Origin: Dryocosmus kuriphilus
Taxonomy: Eukaryota; Arthropoda; Insecta; Hymenoptera; Cynipidae
Length of the DNA stretch: 64,000 bases
Direction of reading: 5' to 3'
Assembly: GCA_038277395.1 (NCBI GenBank)
Contig: CM076192.1
Location: 15,206,987-15,270,986 of the forward strand
This document shows, piece after piece, positions 12,669 to 23,818 of this stretch; position 1 is the first letter of the stretch; every line of letters begins with the position of its first letter. The notes beneath the pieces are model-generated. The model was not told the origin of the DNA. It worked only from the letters and a program-made list of their open reading frames with translations, and made no database searches. The position numbers and the translations under genes are program-made.

Positions 12669-12925
12669 TGCCAAGGACTTTTCCAAGTCCTGTGCTTTAA
12701 AGTTTAATCTATTTAAACACGCACATCCTCACCTAGGAATTTCACCCTCTTGTTTCACATGTCAAAACTCGTTATTGTCTTGCCCTGAAATAGGTGAGAT
12801 TTTATTAAGAAATATCGATTACGAAACGAGCAACTATTAAAATTTTAATAAAAAGTTAAATTAAATTAACATTATCATTTAAAAAATTGTGGACTGTGAA
12901 ATTCTTAAACTAATTTTTTTCAACT
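12669..12925. other. Unrelated spacer between the two elements
   Basis: About 255 bp without similarity to the transposon units and without ORF or recognised repeat. It may be original host DNA caught between two insertions, or filler from a rearrangement. Confidence 0.5.
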
Positions 12926-13760
12926 CAAATACGCATCCTACGAAAAAAATGTTATTAATAAAAACTTTTTATTTTCGAGGGGAAAAAGCGGTTTTGCAAA
13001 AATTTACCCCACCCTCCTCCCTCTAAGGGGGCAGGGGTGGGGGTAGCTTCGTAATTTCAAATGGGAACCCCAATTTTTTATCACAGATTCAGATTCTCCT
13101 TTATGAAATACGTAAGTTTTGTTCGAAAAATTTTTTTCGATTCGCGATAGATGGCGCTGAAATTGCGAAAAATTAAATTGCTGTTTTTAACTTGACAAAT
13201 CGAAATATCTCAAAAAATACGCCTCCTACGAAAAAAATGTTCTTAATAAAAACTTTTTATTTTCGAGGGGGAAAAGCGGTTTTGCAAAAATTTACCCCAC
13301 CCCGCCCCCTAAGGGGGTAGGGGTGGGGGTAACTTCGTAATTTCAAATGGGAACCCCAATTTTTTATCACAGATTCAGATTTTCCTTTATGAAATACGTA
13401 AGTTTTATTTGAAAAATTTTTTTCGATTCGCGATAGATGGCGCTGAAATTGCGAAAAATGAAATTGCTTTTTTTAACTTGACAAATCGAAATATCTCAAA
13501 AAATACGCATCCTACGAAAAAAATGTTCTTAATAAAAACTTTTTATTTTCGAGCGGAAAAGCGGTTTTGCAAAAATTTACCCCACCCCACCCCCTAAGGG
13601 GGCAGGGGTGGGGGTAACTTCGTAATTTCAAATGGGAACCCCAATTTTTTATCACAGATTCAGATTCTCATGTATGAAGTACGTAAGTTTTGTTTGAAAT
13701 TTTTTTTTCGATTCGCGATAGATGGCGCTGCAATTGCAAAAAATGTAATTGTTGAGTGTT
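12926..13760 (+). repeat. Inner terminal-repeat units of the right element (three in tandem)
   Basis: Three tandem units, the first cut before its AACTTGAC part, next starting near 13190 and 13475. Each has the CCCCACCCC/GGGGTGGGG patch and GATGGCGCTG. There are three here against two at the outer ends, so the number varies. Confidence 0.75.
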
Positions 13761-13852
13761 TCAAGGATAACGCTTCCAAACAAAAGGTAAATGAGACGTG
13801 TTGAATCTAAGGAAGATCATTCAATTGTAATCAGTTCAATTTTGGACGCTAC

Positions 13853-13977
13853 TTTCGGGGTGCTTGATTTCAGTGAGTCCCCTCGCCTCTCACCATCGGG
13901 GTGCTTGATTTCAGTGAGTCCCCTCGCCTCTCACCATCGGGGTGCTTGATTTCAGTAGTCCCCTCGCCTCTCACCAT
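13853..13977 (+). repeat. 41-bp triple tandem repeat in subterminal region
   Basis: GGGGTGCTTGATTTCAGT followed by the GAGTCCCCTCGCC part occurs three times in a row. The other subterminal regions (about 10545-10600, 12015-12060, 15400-15455) have it once or as an inverted partner. A local expansion specific to this end. Confidence 0.8.
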
Positions 13978-14003
13978 CTGGATTCTGGATTTCGATTTAC
14001 ATT

Positions 14004-15065
14004 TTACAATAAGTGCTCAAAATGGTGTCCTCCCACTTCGATGCACTTGTTAATCCGAGCTTCGAAAGATTCCACACAACTGCGAAGTGTGTCTGGTGTT
14101 ATTTGTGCACAAGCAGACCTGATTCGCTCGAGCATGTTATCACGAGTTGTGGGCACTTCTTGATACACGTTACTCTTTAGATAACCCCACAAATAGAAAT
14201 CCGGCGCCGTAAGGTCTGGCGATCTGGCAGGCCAATTTACCGGACCTCCTCTACCGATCCATCGACCATTGAATTCGCGATTGAGTACTTCCCGCGCGAT
14301 TGCCGAATAATGTGCTGGGCAACCGTCATTTTGAAACCACATGTTTTGTCGCACTTCCAAGCTTAGGTCTTCAAACAATGTTGGGAGTTCATTTTCTAAA
14401 AAGTTACGATATTTTTCACCGTTCAAATTGCCATCAATAAAATACGGGCCGATAAGTTGATCTCCAATTATTCCACACCAAACATTCACTAACCATGGAC
14501 GCTGATGCTCAACTTCACGCAACCAGTGTGGGTTTTCTCTACTCCAATAATGCATGTTGTGTCGATTAACGTTACCATGGTTTGTGAAAGAAGACTCGTC
14601 TGAGAACATTACTCGAAAAAAGAAGTTGGGGTTTCCTTGTATCTGCTGGAGCGCCCATTGACAAAATGTTACGCGGTTCTGAAAATCATTGCCATGAAGT
14701 TCTTGATGCAGTGAAATATGATAAGGATGATATTTATTACGTTTTAATATCTTACAAACACTGGATAGAGACATTCCGGAATCGCGGCTTAGTTGTCGCG
14801 TACTAACATGAGGGTCATGAGTGACTGCAGCTAAAATCGCGATTTCTTTATCAACTCCAGTAACCCTTAATTGACGGTTCCTTTTTTTCGATTGTACACT
14901 TCCGTCAGCCATGAACTTTCTGACAACCCGGTAAAAGGAAGATTGTGAAGGAACACTTTCTGGAAAACGATGAGCATAAAGCGTGATAGCATCGTTGATA
15001 TTCCTGCCACTTTCTCCATAAATGAGAATCATTTCAATTTTCTATTGTTGAGATAGAATTTCCAT
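14004..15065 (-). CDS. Tc1/mariner-type transposase (DUF4817-like HTH + DDE, DD41D)
   Basis: This is the cut-and-paste transposase of the right element. It reads uninterrupted for 342 codons from an ATG at 15032 to TAA at 14004. The N-terminal helix-turn-helix part (YGESGRNINDAITLYAHRF; SFYRVVRKFMADGSV) resembles the DUF4817 domain, and a second HTH follows around STRQLSRDSGMSLSSVCKIL. The catalytic triad lies in MFSDESSF, FQNDGCPAHY and SPDLTAPDFYLWGYLK, with 41 residues between the last two D by my count. The original start seems to be 15065, as in the sister copy, but codon 8 there is TAG instead of CAG (15042-15044). Expression would therefore need the downstream ATG, leaving an N-terminus 11 residues shorter. 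All catalytic residues are kept, so it may be active or recently active. Confidence 0.85.
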
Positions 15066-15539
15066 TGTAAAAGTCTTTAATTCAAGTAATGAGGGAATAC
15101 AACGACACCTAAACCAACCCAAACGAACGTGACCAACAATAATAATCCAAACGAAAGCAACTAATTACGATCAACTCAAATCAACGCAATCAACACACCC
15201 AAATCAAATGAACACAATCAACCCTCCTAACGAATGAACGTTAATCACGGACAGACGCGGTTAGCGCTCGATTGTGTGACCGACTGACTCAATGATATGT
15301 AATATCTACATCCAAAATCGACTATCGACAACCAACTGCTTTCGGGAAAGTTTTTCTGCAGTTTTAGCACTTTTACTGTCCCTTGGCAGAAAGTTCAAGC
15401 ACCCCGATGGTGAGAGGCGAGGGGACTCACTGAAATCAAGCACCCCGAAAGTAATGTCCAAAATTGAATTTATTACAATTGAATGATCTTCCTTACATTC
15501 AACACGTCTCATTTACTTTTTGTTTGGAAGCGTTATCCT

Positions 15540-16125
15540 TGAAACACTCAACAATTACATTTTTTGCAATTGCAGCGCCATCTATCGCGAATCGAAAAAA
15601 AAATTTCAAACAAAACTTACGTATTTCATAAATGAAAATCTGAATCTGTGATAAGAAATTGGGGTTCCCATTTGAAATTACGAAGTTACCCCCACCCCTG
15701 ACCCCTTAGGGGGCGGGGTGGGGTAAATTTTTGCAAAACCGCTTTTCCCCCTCGAAAATAAAAAGTTTTTATTAAAGACATTTTTTTCGTAGGATGCGTA
15801 TTTTTTGAGATATTTCGATTTGTCAAGTTAAAAAAAGCAATTTCATTTTTCGCAATTTCAGCGCCATCTATCGCGAAACGAAAAAAATTTTTCGAATAAA
15901 ACTTACGTACTTCATAAAGGAGAATCTGAATCTGTGATAAAAAATTGGGGTTCCCATTTGAAATTACGAAGTTACCCCCACCCCTGCCCCCTTAGGGGGT
16001 GGGGTGGGGTAAATTTTTACAGAACCGCTTTTCCCCCTCGAAAGTAAAAAGTTTTTATTAAAAACATTTTTTTCGTAGGATGCGTATTTTTTGAGATATT
16101 TCGATTTGTCAAGTTAAAAAAAACA
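15540..16125 (-). repeat. Outer right terminal repeat, two tandem units
   Basis: Mirror image of 9871-10455: two units of about 285 bp ending in the complement of AACTTGACAAATCGAAATAT and a T run, up to the outer CACCC. Confidence 0.8.
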
Positions 16126-16129
16126 CCCA

Positions 16130-18016
16130 TATGAAGTTTCATTTCCGTAGCGGTCCGGAAAAAATACAAGATTTTTGAAATTTACAGAAATATTAGGGAA
16201 ACATTCGGAAATTTATGAAAAACTTTAATGTAATAATCTTATATTAGTCGCAATAAACCCCGGGATATCACACTGCTACAGATCGAACTTCAAAAATTTA
16301 AAGAGGATTCGAAGTTGGTAGAAAATGTATGAAATTTCTTGGAACGCTTGCAGGCTTTATTGAGCATGCAGGCGTCCTGACTTGTTTGTGGCATAACAAC
16401 TGCTACTCGACAGTTGCTACACATGAAAGTTCAAACACGTAATTAATCTTGAAAATCGGATCATTCTGATCCGAAATTTGCAGATCAAACAAAGAATCCG
16501 AAATCCGTATCAAAGTATTGCATATAATTTTGATCCAATTTCGGGATCAAATAGATCAACTGGGATTTACTGTGCTATCTTCCAGTTATTCGGAAAAATA
16601 CAGGCATGTAAAAATGCAGATACAACGTAGGCATATAAGTAATTAACTTTTCCTATAGTAATTTAGATAAATAATATCAAACTATGAAAAATGATATTTT
16701 CAGAAATTTATACATTTATTTACACAAACATATATGATGAGCCCGTCTATAAACTATAACATTGAACATCCCACAACACAATTTTCCATGAGTAAAAATT
16801 GGATCTTGTAAATACAATCTTTTGCTTATGTCATCGCAAAAGCTAACCGTATTGGAAATTATCTTCTTTTACATTCGAAAGGTACGGTCCCTACAACTGG
16901 TGCTAAATAAGTCTACTCTAGGCCAAATAATTCTCTTTTCTCGTGTTTTTCCCGTTATCATTTTGAAATCTATACAATATTCGTAAATTCGTTTGATAAT
17001 TAGTTTTATTCCGTTCATCAAGCCATTAGACATTCAAAATTTCGAAGTTTCAATTTTGAAATTTGGAAAGGGTTAAAGAGTAAATAGAGTGCTGTAGATT
17101 TCTGGTGGATGTCTATTAGAATATAAAAATAAATAGCTTGAAAATGAAGTATCATATAATTCTGTTGGATGTTGGTTACGATAACTCAGAAAAATGTGCA
17201 TAGTCAGATTCACTATTTTTCACTGTTAATTTGAAGTTTACTTATGTGCATTGTACAAGAAACCAATTGAATTATTTTTTTATACTGTCTGAAACGGGAG
17301 TTTGAAAATATACAATATTCTAAGGTCAGTAGTACTACTATATATTGTAAAAAAAGTTCACTAGAAGAGGCAGTTTCAATAACTATTCGAAATAGTACAG
17401 ATCAACTTGCGAGCTATCATGAATAACTAATTCATATAGTAAACAAAGAGTTTTAAGCTTGTCTTTTAAAAGCGAGCACGATATCCTTTTTCGCATTGCA
17501 CAAGTGCCAAGCGTGACTTTCAGCTTTACTATTTGAAATATTATCTGACATTGTCAGTTATACTCTTTCGTAATCATCGTTTAGCCAAGAAGTGTGTCAA
17601 CTCAAATATTTAAAATAGTAATGTCATTTACTCGAATCGAAAGCAAATTTGACTGTATGAGACTTTATCTTTATGATACACTTTTTCGGATCGCACCAAG
17701 TACCGAATGAGAGTGTTAAGATTACCATTTCAGATAGTAATCCTGCAGACTAGAATGATAAGTAAATTACCCAAGTGTCGTTGTCAGAAATTCTTTTATA
17801 ATAATGTTTTATTTTTTGATAAAATATTATTTCCGTACAGTCTACTATTACCGAATTTTCAGTAAGACTAACCCATTTCCAGCTCGTCCAGGAATATACT
17901 TAACCGGTTACTCTTACGAAAAATTCCGGAACACTAGAACGTGCCTGTTGCTTCAGATAATTATTATAGGCAAACAATGGAAATAATGACTAACATATAC
18001 TTCATAAATACCTAAG
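16130..18016. other. AT-rich intergenic DNA, no gene seen
   Basis: No convincing ORF, RNA or repeat. Frames over 60 codons such as 17804-17986 have no coding look. Confidence 0.5.
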
Positions 18017-18480
18017 CAGTATAGCTATACAGATTCGGGGACATCTACAAGCTTCACTCTGACACCCACAGATGGCGCCACTACTCCCTCTGTGGTACTG
18101 TTCTAATGCTAAATTACCCTTTGTCGGTATAATCATAAGTCAGTAATGCAGATTCCTGCCGTGAAGATTACCCTCGTTCTGTAATGCTACATAGCTCCAG
18201 CCGCCACCGCTAGATGGCACCCACTGTGGCTATTGATAATGCAGATTCCTAGTGGTCAAGATATGGCGCCAAATTAAAATTTTTTTTAAATAATGTAAGT
18301 AAATAAAATAACTAAGTCAATAAAAATTGACTCAGGTCCAGAGAATTGAACCCTCGGCCGCCGACTCGAAAGACCAATGCGCTAACCACTGGGCCAACCA
18401 CGGTGTCAGTGACACGTTACATATAGTCAACTCACGACCTTACTACCTCACCGCTACCACTCAAGTCAGTCTTCAAAATA
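18017..18480 (+). repeat. Left terminal module of the giant inverted-repeat element
   Basis: Inverted match to 42830-43611 (minus the SINE there). It starts with the self-complementary GTATAGCTATAC, includes CAGATGGCGCCACTACT, a CCGCCACCGCTAGATGG part, then the tRNA-like sequence, and ends in CTACCACTCAAGTCAG before the AAATA-rich part. Divergence between the arms is visible as scattered substitutions, so this is not a very recent duplication. Confidence 0.75.
18331..18404 (-). other. tRNA-like sequence in the left arm
   Basis: On the minus strand it reads CCGTGGTTGGCCCAGTGG-TTAGCGC (A-box like), then a CTTTCGA loop that would place TTC (Glu) as anticodon, then GAGGGTTCAATTC (B-box like). 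The anticodon stem pairs poorly (mostly G-T), and the acceptor ends do not match well. It is therefore a tRNA-derived fragment and not a working tRNA gene. A partner lies at 42880-42955 on the opposite strand. Confidence 0.55.
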
Positions 18481-18749
18481 AAATAAATAAAACAATATAA
18501 AGTAAAATAAAAAAAAAATAAAACGAAATGGAATAAAATAAAACAAAATGAAATAAAATAAAATAAAGTAAAATAAAATGGAATAAAATAAAACAGAATG
18601 AAAAAAATAATATATAATAGAGTGGAATAAAATAAAATAAAAAACAGAAAGAGAAACGAAATAAAAAGTGCAAATTCGTGTCAGGGGATTGGCCTCGGTC
18701 GATATGTCAGGGATATAACTTACCTTACTTTTCGATCTACCTTTCCTAC
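18481..18749. repeat. AAATA-rich module with GGTCGATATGTC tag (left)
   Basis: Runs of AAATA/AAAAC pentamers, then GTGTCAGGGGATTGGCCTC with GGTCGATATGTCAGGG and TACTTTTCGATCTACC. The same module recurs at 23819-24480, 38871-39050 and 42312-42830. It ends in ACCTTTCCTAC, where the Penelope pair was inserted. Confidence 0.8.
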
Positions 18750-18841
18750 AGATAATCGAAGTTTCTTCAGTCTTGACAGCCAATTTAATAAAAATCAATA
18801 AAATTCCAAAATTGATAGCATAATTATAAAATTTTATTTTC

Positions 18842-18873
18842 AACGTTTCGACCAAGTTGCTGGTCTTCTTCAG
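18842..18873 (-). ncRNA. Hammerhead-ribozyme-like core motif (Penelope 3' region, minus copy)
   Basis: The minus strand reads CTGAAGA, GACC-loop-GGTC stem, then GAAACG, identical to 23639-23670. Hammerhead ribozymes are known in Penelope-like elements with the core CUGAUGA-stem II-GAAA. Here the core shows an A where U is expected, and I cannot pair a clear stem I or III. It is likely a degenerate or variant motif. Confidence 0.4.
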
Positions 18874-19460
18874 GAAGCAATAAAACAAATCATCTATTGA
18901 AAATTAAATTATAAAATAATAGTAAAATTTTTTTAAAAAAATCAGTATAAAATTCGAATAAAATAACAACAATAAATACCTGCTAAAGTACAATAGTACA
19001 GTTAAAGATCCTTTTTTTGACGATCATATTTAGTCATGATAAGTCAAATTTGGTATACATGAGTCGTAAGATAAAAGAGTTTTTAAATCTAATTTAGAGT
19101 CTCAAAAAAATCCAGAGAGACTCTAATTATAATGATTACATTTTGATAATCCGGAGCAAATAGTTGATATACAGAGGACACAACAGACACTGATTTCGGA
19201 GAGTATTTACATTATAGCGATTGAAGATTCGAGTAAAGCTTAATTTATATGTATCCACAGATGAGATAGCGGGAAATTTAAATTTGAAAGTCTATTTTTA
19301 TTTTCAATTTAAGATGCAATTGTAAAACTTTTTGGTGTTTAATATTTCATTTTTTAAATTTATAGAAGTTTTTTTGAATTTACTAATAAAAATTGATTCG
19401 ATAATTCTTTAAATTTATAGAAGTTTTTTTGAATTTATTAATAAAAATTGATTCGATAAT

Positions 19461-21356
19461 TCATCTTTTATATGTATTCTTTTCTCTAGCAAGAATTTTA
19501 ATATCTTTAAAATTAAAATTGAATAAATGATCGAACTTCCAACAATGTTGTGATAAGCCAGTATTAGTATTTCCAACCTGACAGTCATGTTTGTGCTCTG
19601 AAATCCTGGTTTTTAAACGACGACCAGTCTCACCTATATAAACTTTGTTACAGTTTTTGCAATTTATCAAATAAACGACACCAGACTGATCTTCAATGTT
19701 ATCAAAATCCTTTTTATTTGAAATAAAATTATTGATGCTATTACTGTTTTTAAAATAAACATTGATATTGAATTTTTTTAGAGATGTTCTCAATCTTTCG
19801 GAAAGACAATGGATATACGGCAAGGTAACTTTAATATCGTTTTTTTATTATAAGAATTTAAAAATTTATTTTTTTTAAAATTAATACTTGAGCTATTGTA
19901 AATTTCGTGTATACGTTCCTTGATGACACTATTAATCAGGGCAAGAGGATAATTGTTATTTTGTAAAATTTGTTTAATGTATTTTAAGTTATCTTTTCGA
20001 AATTTATTATCGCTAAGTTTAAGACAACGATCAACCAAACCTTTTATTAAGCCAATTTTATGGCAAGAATTGTGATGAGAGTCAAAGTTTAAATAACGAC
20101 CTGAATTGGTTGGTTTTTGGTACTAATTTGTAGTTAAGCTATCATCATAAGTTTTAATGATAGATAAATCTAAGAAATTTAATGAATTGTTATTTTCTAC
20201 TTCAAGAGTGAATTGAATTGAATCGTCAATGCTATTAAATACAAATATTAAATCATCGATTTTATTAGCTGGAACAATAGTAAATATATCATCAACATAT
20301 CTTTTATACAATATGGGTTGAAAATCTAATTTATCCAAAGCTCTTTTTTCGATGTCTTCAAGAACGAGATTAGATATAATCGGTGATAAGGGAGAGCCCA
20401 TAGGGCAGCCAGAAATTTGTTTATAGAATTTTTTGTTGAAGGAAAAAATAGTATTGTTAAATACAGTTCTAGTCGCAATTAGAATTTCATTCTTTGTTAT
20501 TTTAGTTAGGTTGTGGTGGAGATTTAATTTTTCTTCAACACAATCTAAAGCTAAATCAAGAGGGATACTGTCAAACATGGACACAACATCCAAGGATACT
20601 AGAGAATGTGATTTTGGTACTTTTAAATCTTTTAATGTGTTTTTTAGTTCAAAACTATTTTTTAAAAAGGAATTTGTTGTTCCGGAAATTGGTTTTAGAA
20701 TGTTTGATAAATATTTAGCTAGATTATATGTAGGTGAGCCAATAGACGAGACTATCAATCCCAATTCAAACATGGTTTGTGTATTTTAGGTAAAGCATAA
20801 GCTTTAGCAACCACACTGTTGTGAGTTTTTAACATGTATGTAGTTCGATCATTAATGTAGCTTTTTTTATTCCATCTGGAAACAATTTCATTACATTTGT
20901 TTTCTACAGTTGGTACCAAGTTAGTTTTAACATTTTTATATAGAATATTGTTTTTTAGGATGTTTTCAATAGTGGTATTATAGTCAGATCTATTTGCTGC
21001 TACAGTAGTATTACTTTTATCTGCTTTTAAAAATAATAAATCTTCATGTTCTTTCTGAAATCTTTGTATAGTGTTGAATTTTGGATCAGTATTTTTAAAT
21101 TTGTTAGTAATTTTGTGATTTGAATTGTTTCAGTAACAGTTTTTCTGATTTTATTATTTTGATCGTCATTGTTTAAATTTTTGATAGAATTTTCAATATT
21201 AGCAATAATACTGTTCACAGGAATTTTTTTAGTACAAAATGGAATTCCGAAATTGTTTCCAAGTGCTAGAACATCAGCGATCTCATCTGGGATATTAACA
21301 GTTGAAATATTTTTAAAACATTTGTTGATTCTAAAATCTTTAATATTTTGGTACAA
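19461..21356 (-). pseudogene. Penelope-like RT with GIY-YIG, broken copy
   Basis: Reading on the minus strand: an N-terminal part (21356-21027, ...EIADVLALGNNFGIPF), RT core (20773-20123: MFDSIPLDLALD, GCPMGSPLSP, RYVDDIFT), thumb region (20038-19790) and the endonuclease part (19823-19461: VVYLINCKNCNKVYIGETGR). Against the intact plus copy I see a frameshift near 20757 (ELGLIV for NWRLIV), a TGG-to-TAG stop near 20121, and a frameshift near 19840 where the A run before CGATATTAAAG is longer. It is useful because it preserves N-terminal sequence that the plus copy has lost. Confidence 0.85.
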
Positions 21357-21589
21357 ATCTGTTTTTCGTTGTTTTAGTAAATTAAATTTTTTAATACAAT
21401 TAGCTCTCTTGACATATTTTAAGTTATATAAACTATTCGTTTGGGAATTAAAAAAGGTATGGATAGAATCCTCATGTATGGTAGAAAGTAAACGTGATTT
21501 TAAGTAATGAGAGTTTTTTTCTAGAATTTTTATATTTTCAATAATGTTGTTAATTTCATAACTTAAGCATTTTTTTTGGAAAATGGCTT

Positions 21590-23206
21590 GTGTTTTTTGA
21601 AAACATCCTAAAAAGCAATATTCTATATAAAAATGTTAAAACTAACTTCGTACCAACTGTAGAAAACAAATGTAATGAAATTGTTTCCAGATGGAATAAA
21701 AAAAGCTACATTAATGATCGAACTACATACATGTTAAAAACTCACAACAGTGTGGTTGCTAAAGCTTATGCTTTACCTAAAATACACAAACCATGTTTGA
21801 ATTGGCGATTGATAGTCTCGTCTATTGGCTCGCCTACATATAATCTAGCTAAATATTTATCAAACATTCTAAAACCAATTTCTGGAACAACAAATTCCTT
21901 TTTAAAAAATAGTTTTGAACTAAAAAACACATTAAAAGATTTAAAAGTACCAAAACCACGTTCTCTAGTATCCTTGGATGTTGTGTCCATGTTTGACAGT
22001 ATCCCTCTTGATTTAGCTTTAGATTGTGTTGAAGAAAAATTAAATCTCCACCACAACCTAACTAAAATAACAAAGAATGAAATTCTAATTGCGACTAGAA
22101 CTGTATTTAACAATACTATTTTTTCTTTCAACAAAAAATTCTATAAACAAATTTCTGGCTGCCCTATGGGCTCTCCCTTATCACCGATTATATCTAATCT
22201 CGTTCTTGAAGACATCGAAAAAAGAGCTTTGGATAAATTAGATTTTCAACCCATATTGTATAAAAGATATGTTGATGATATATTTACTATTGTTCCAACT
22301 AATAAAATCGATGATTTAATATTTGTATTTAATAGCATTGACGATTCAATTCAATTCACTCTTGAAGTAGAAAATAACAATTCATTAAATTTCTTATATT
22401 TATCTATCATTAAAACTTATGATGATAGCTTAATTACAAATTGGTACCAAAAACCAACCAATTCAGGTCGTTATTTAAACTTTGACTCTCATCACAATTC
22501 TTGCCATAAAATGGGCTTAATAAAAGGTTTGGTTGATCGTTGTCTTAAACTTAGCGATAATAAATTTCGAAAAGATAACTTAAAATACATTAAACAAATT
22601 TTACAAAATAACAATTATCCTCTTGCCCTGATTAATAGTGTCATCAAGGAACGTATACACGAAATTTACAATAGCTCAAATATTAATTTAAAAAAAAATA
22701 AATGGTTAAATTCTTATAATAAAAACGATATTAAAGTTACCTTGCCGTATATCCATGGTCTTTCCGAAAGATTGAGAACATCTCTAAAAAAATTCAATAT
22801 CAATGTTTATTTTAAAAACAGTAATAGCATCAATAATTTTATTTCAAATAAAAAAGATTTTGATAACATTGAAGATCAGTCTGGTGTCGTTTATTTGATA
22901 AATTGCAAAAACTGTAACAAAGTTTATATAGGTGAGACTGGTCGTCGTTTAAAAACCAGGATTTCAGAGCACAAACATGACTGTCAGGTTGGAAATACTA
23001 ATACTGGCTTATCACAACATTGTTGGAAGTTCGATCATTTATTCAATTTTAATTTTAAAGATATTAAAATTCTTGCTAGAGAAAAGAATACATATAAAAG
23101 ACGAATTATCGAATCAATTTTTATTAATAAATTCAAAAAAACTTCTATAAATTTAAAAAATGAAATATTAAACACCAACAAGTTTTACAATTGCATCTTA
23201 AATTGA
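21590..23206 (+). CDS. Penelope-like reverse transcriptase + GIY-YIG endonuclease (5'-truncated)
   Basis: Open for 538 codons. It encodes a telomerase-related reverse transcriptase joined to a GIY-YIG nuclease, which together copy the element RNA at a nicked target. RT motifs: SLDVVSMFDSIP (motif A), ISGCPMGSPLSP (B) and KRYVDDIFTI (C with YVDD) at about residues 130-230. The C-terminal nuclease is VVYLINCKNCNKVYIGETGR, with the CxxC spacer typical of canonical Penelope families, then RISEHK. The frame begins without a convincing start: the element is cut at about 21604 compared with the minus copy, so roughly 210 N-terminal residues are missing. The rest is uninterrupted. Confidence 0.85.
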   Translation: MFFENILKSNILYKNVKTNFVPTVENKCNEIVSRWNKKSYINDRTTYMLKTHNSVVAKAYALPKIHKPCLNWRLIVSSIGSPTYNLAKYLSNILKPISGTTNSFLKNSFELKNTLKDLKVPKPRSLVSLDVVSMFDSIPLDLALDCVEEKLNLHHNLTKITKNEILIATRTVFNNTIFSFNKKFYKQISGCPMGSPLSPIISNLVLEDIEKRALDKLDFQPILYKRYVDDIFTIVPTNKIDDLIFVFNSIDDSIQFTLEVENNNSLNFLYLSIIKTYDDSLITNWYQKPTNSGRYLNFDSHHNSCHKMGLIKGLVDRCLKLSDNKFRKDNLKYIKQILQNNNYPLALINSVIKERIHEIYNSSNINLKKNKWLNSYNKNDIKVTLPYIHGLSERLRTSLKKFNINVYFKNSNSINNFISNKKDFDNIEDQSGVVYLINCKNCNKVYIGETGRRLKTRISEHKHDCQVGNTNTGLSQHCWKFDHLFNFNFKDIKILAREKNTYKRRIIESIFINKFKKTSINLKNEILNTNKFYNCILN

Positions 23207-23818
23207 AAATAAAAATAGACTTTCAAATTTAAATTTCCCGCTATCTCATCTGTGGATACATATAAATTAAGCTTTACTCGAATCGTCAATCGCTATAATG
23301 TAAATACTCTCCGAAATCAGTGTCTGTTGTGTCCTCTGTATATCAACTGTTTGCTCCGGATTATCAAAATGTAATCATTATAATTAGAGTCTCTCTGGAT
23401 TTTTTTGAGACTCTAAATTAGATTTAAAAACTCTTTTATCTTACGACTCATGTATACCAAATTTGACTTATCATGACTAAATATGATCGTCAAAAAAAAA
23501 GGATCTTTAACTGTACTATTGTACTTTAGCAGGTATTTATTGTTGTTATTTTATTCGAATTTTATACTGATTTTTTTAAAAAAATTTTACTATTATTTTA
23601 TAATTTAATTTTCAATAGATGATTTGTTTTATTGCTTCCTGAAGAAGACCAGCAACTTGGTCGAAACGTTGAAAATAAAATTTTATAATTATACTATCAA
23701 TTTTGGAATTTTATTGATTTTTATTAAATTGGCTGTCAAGACTGAAGAAACTTCGATTATCTATACATATACACAGCCGAAAAAAAGACGAGATTTACAC
23801 CTCATCAATACATACATT
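21604..23818 (+). mobile_element. Penelope-like element, plus-strand copy
   Basis: 5'-truncated partner in the head-to-head pair. It extends past the common arm (to 23762) by a further 56 bp, up to the target duplication at 23819. Head-to-head or tandem partial copies are a known trait of Penelope elements. Confidence 0.8.
23639..23670 (+). ncRNA. Hammerhead-ribozyme-like core motif (Penelope 3' region, plus copy)
   Basis: CTGAAGA, then GACC-AGCAACTT-GGTC (stem II with loop) and GAAACG. Located about 430 bp after the RT stop. Same doubts as for 18842-18873: one core base departs from the consensus and flanking stems are not evident. Confidence 0.4.

Larger units (their letters stand above)
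9869..16129. mobile_element. Composite of two Tc1/mariner-type elements in opposite orientation
   Basis: The outer ends are inverted copies: GGGTGTTTTTTTTAACTTGA at 9871 and its complement ending at 16128, each flanked by TA (9867-9868; 16130-16131), the usual Tc1/mariner target. Inside are two transposase genes pointing toward each other and several tandem terminal-repeat units of about 290 bp. The inner ends of the two elements do not reach a clean terminus and are separated by about 255 bp of unrelated DNA (12669-12925). Either two truncated elements met, or the pair may move as a unit using the outer ends. Confidence 0.7.
18750..21603 (-). mobile_element. Penelope-like element, longer minus-strand copy
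   Basis: This copy includes the 3' region (18750-19460), the RT/GIY-YIG reading frame in pieces (19461-20773) and N-terminal parts up to about 21590 that its partner lacks. It lies head-to-head with the plus copy at 21604-23762. The shared arm is 18750-20962 against 21604-23762, about 2.2 kb each. ACCTTTCCTAC occurs at both outer edges (18739-18749 and 23819-23829) as an 11-bp target duplication, so the pair was inserted as one unit. Confidence 0.85.

Noticed and set aside
18466..18888. Open frames full of F/Y/L/I on the minus strand (also 23761-24006, 24112-24354, 24623-24925, 42231-42522)
   Set aside because: They are translations of AAATA/TTTTA pentamer tracts. Length five units keep frames open by composition, and there is no protein-like complexity.
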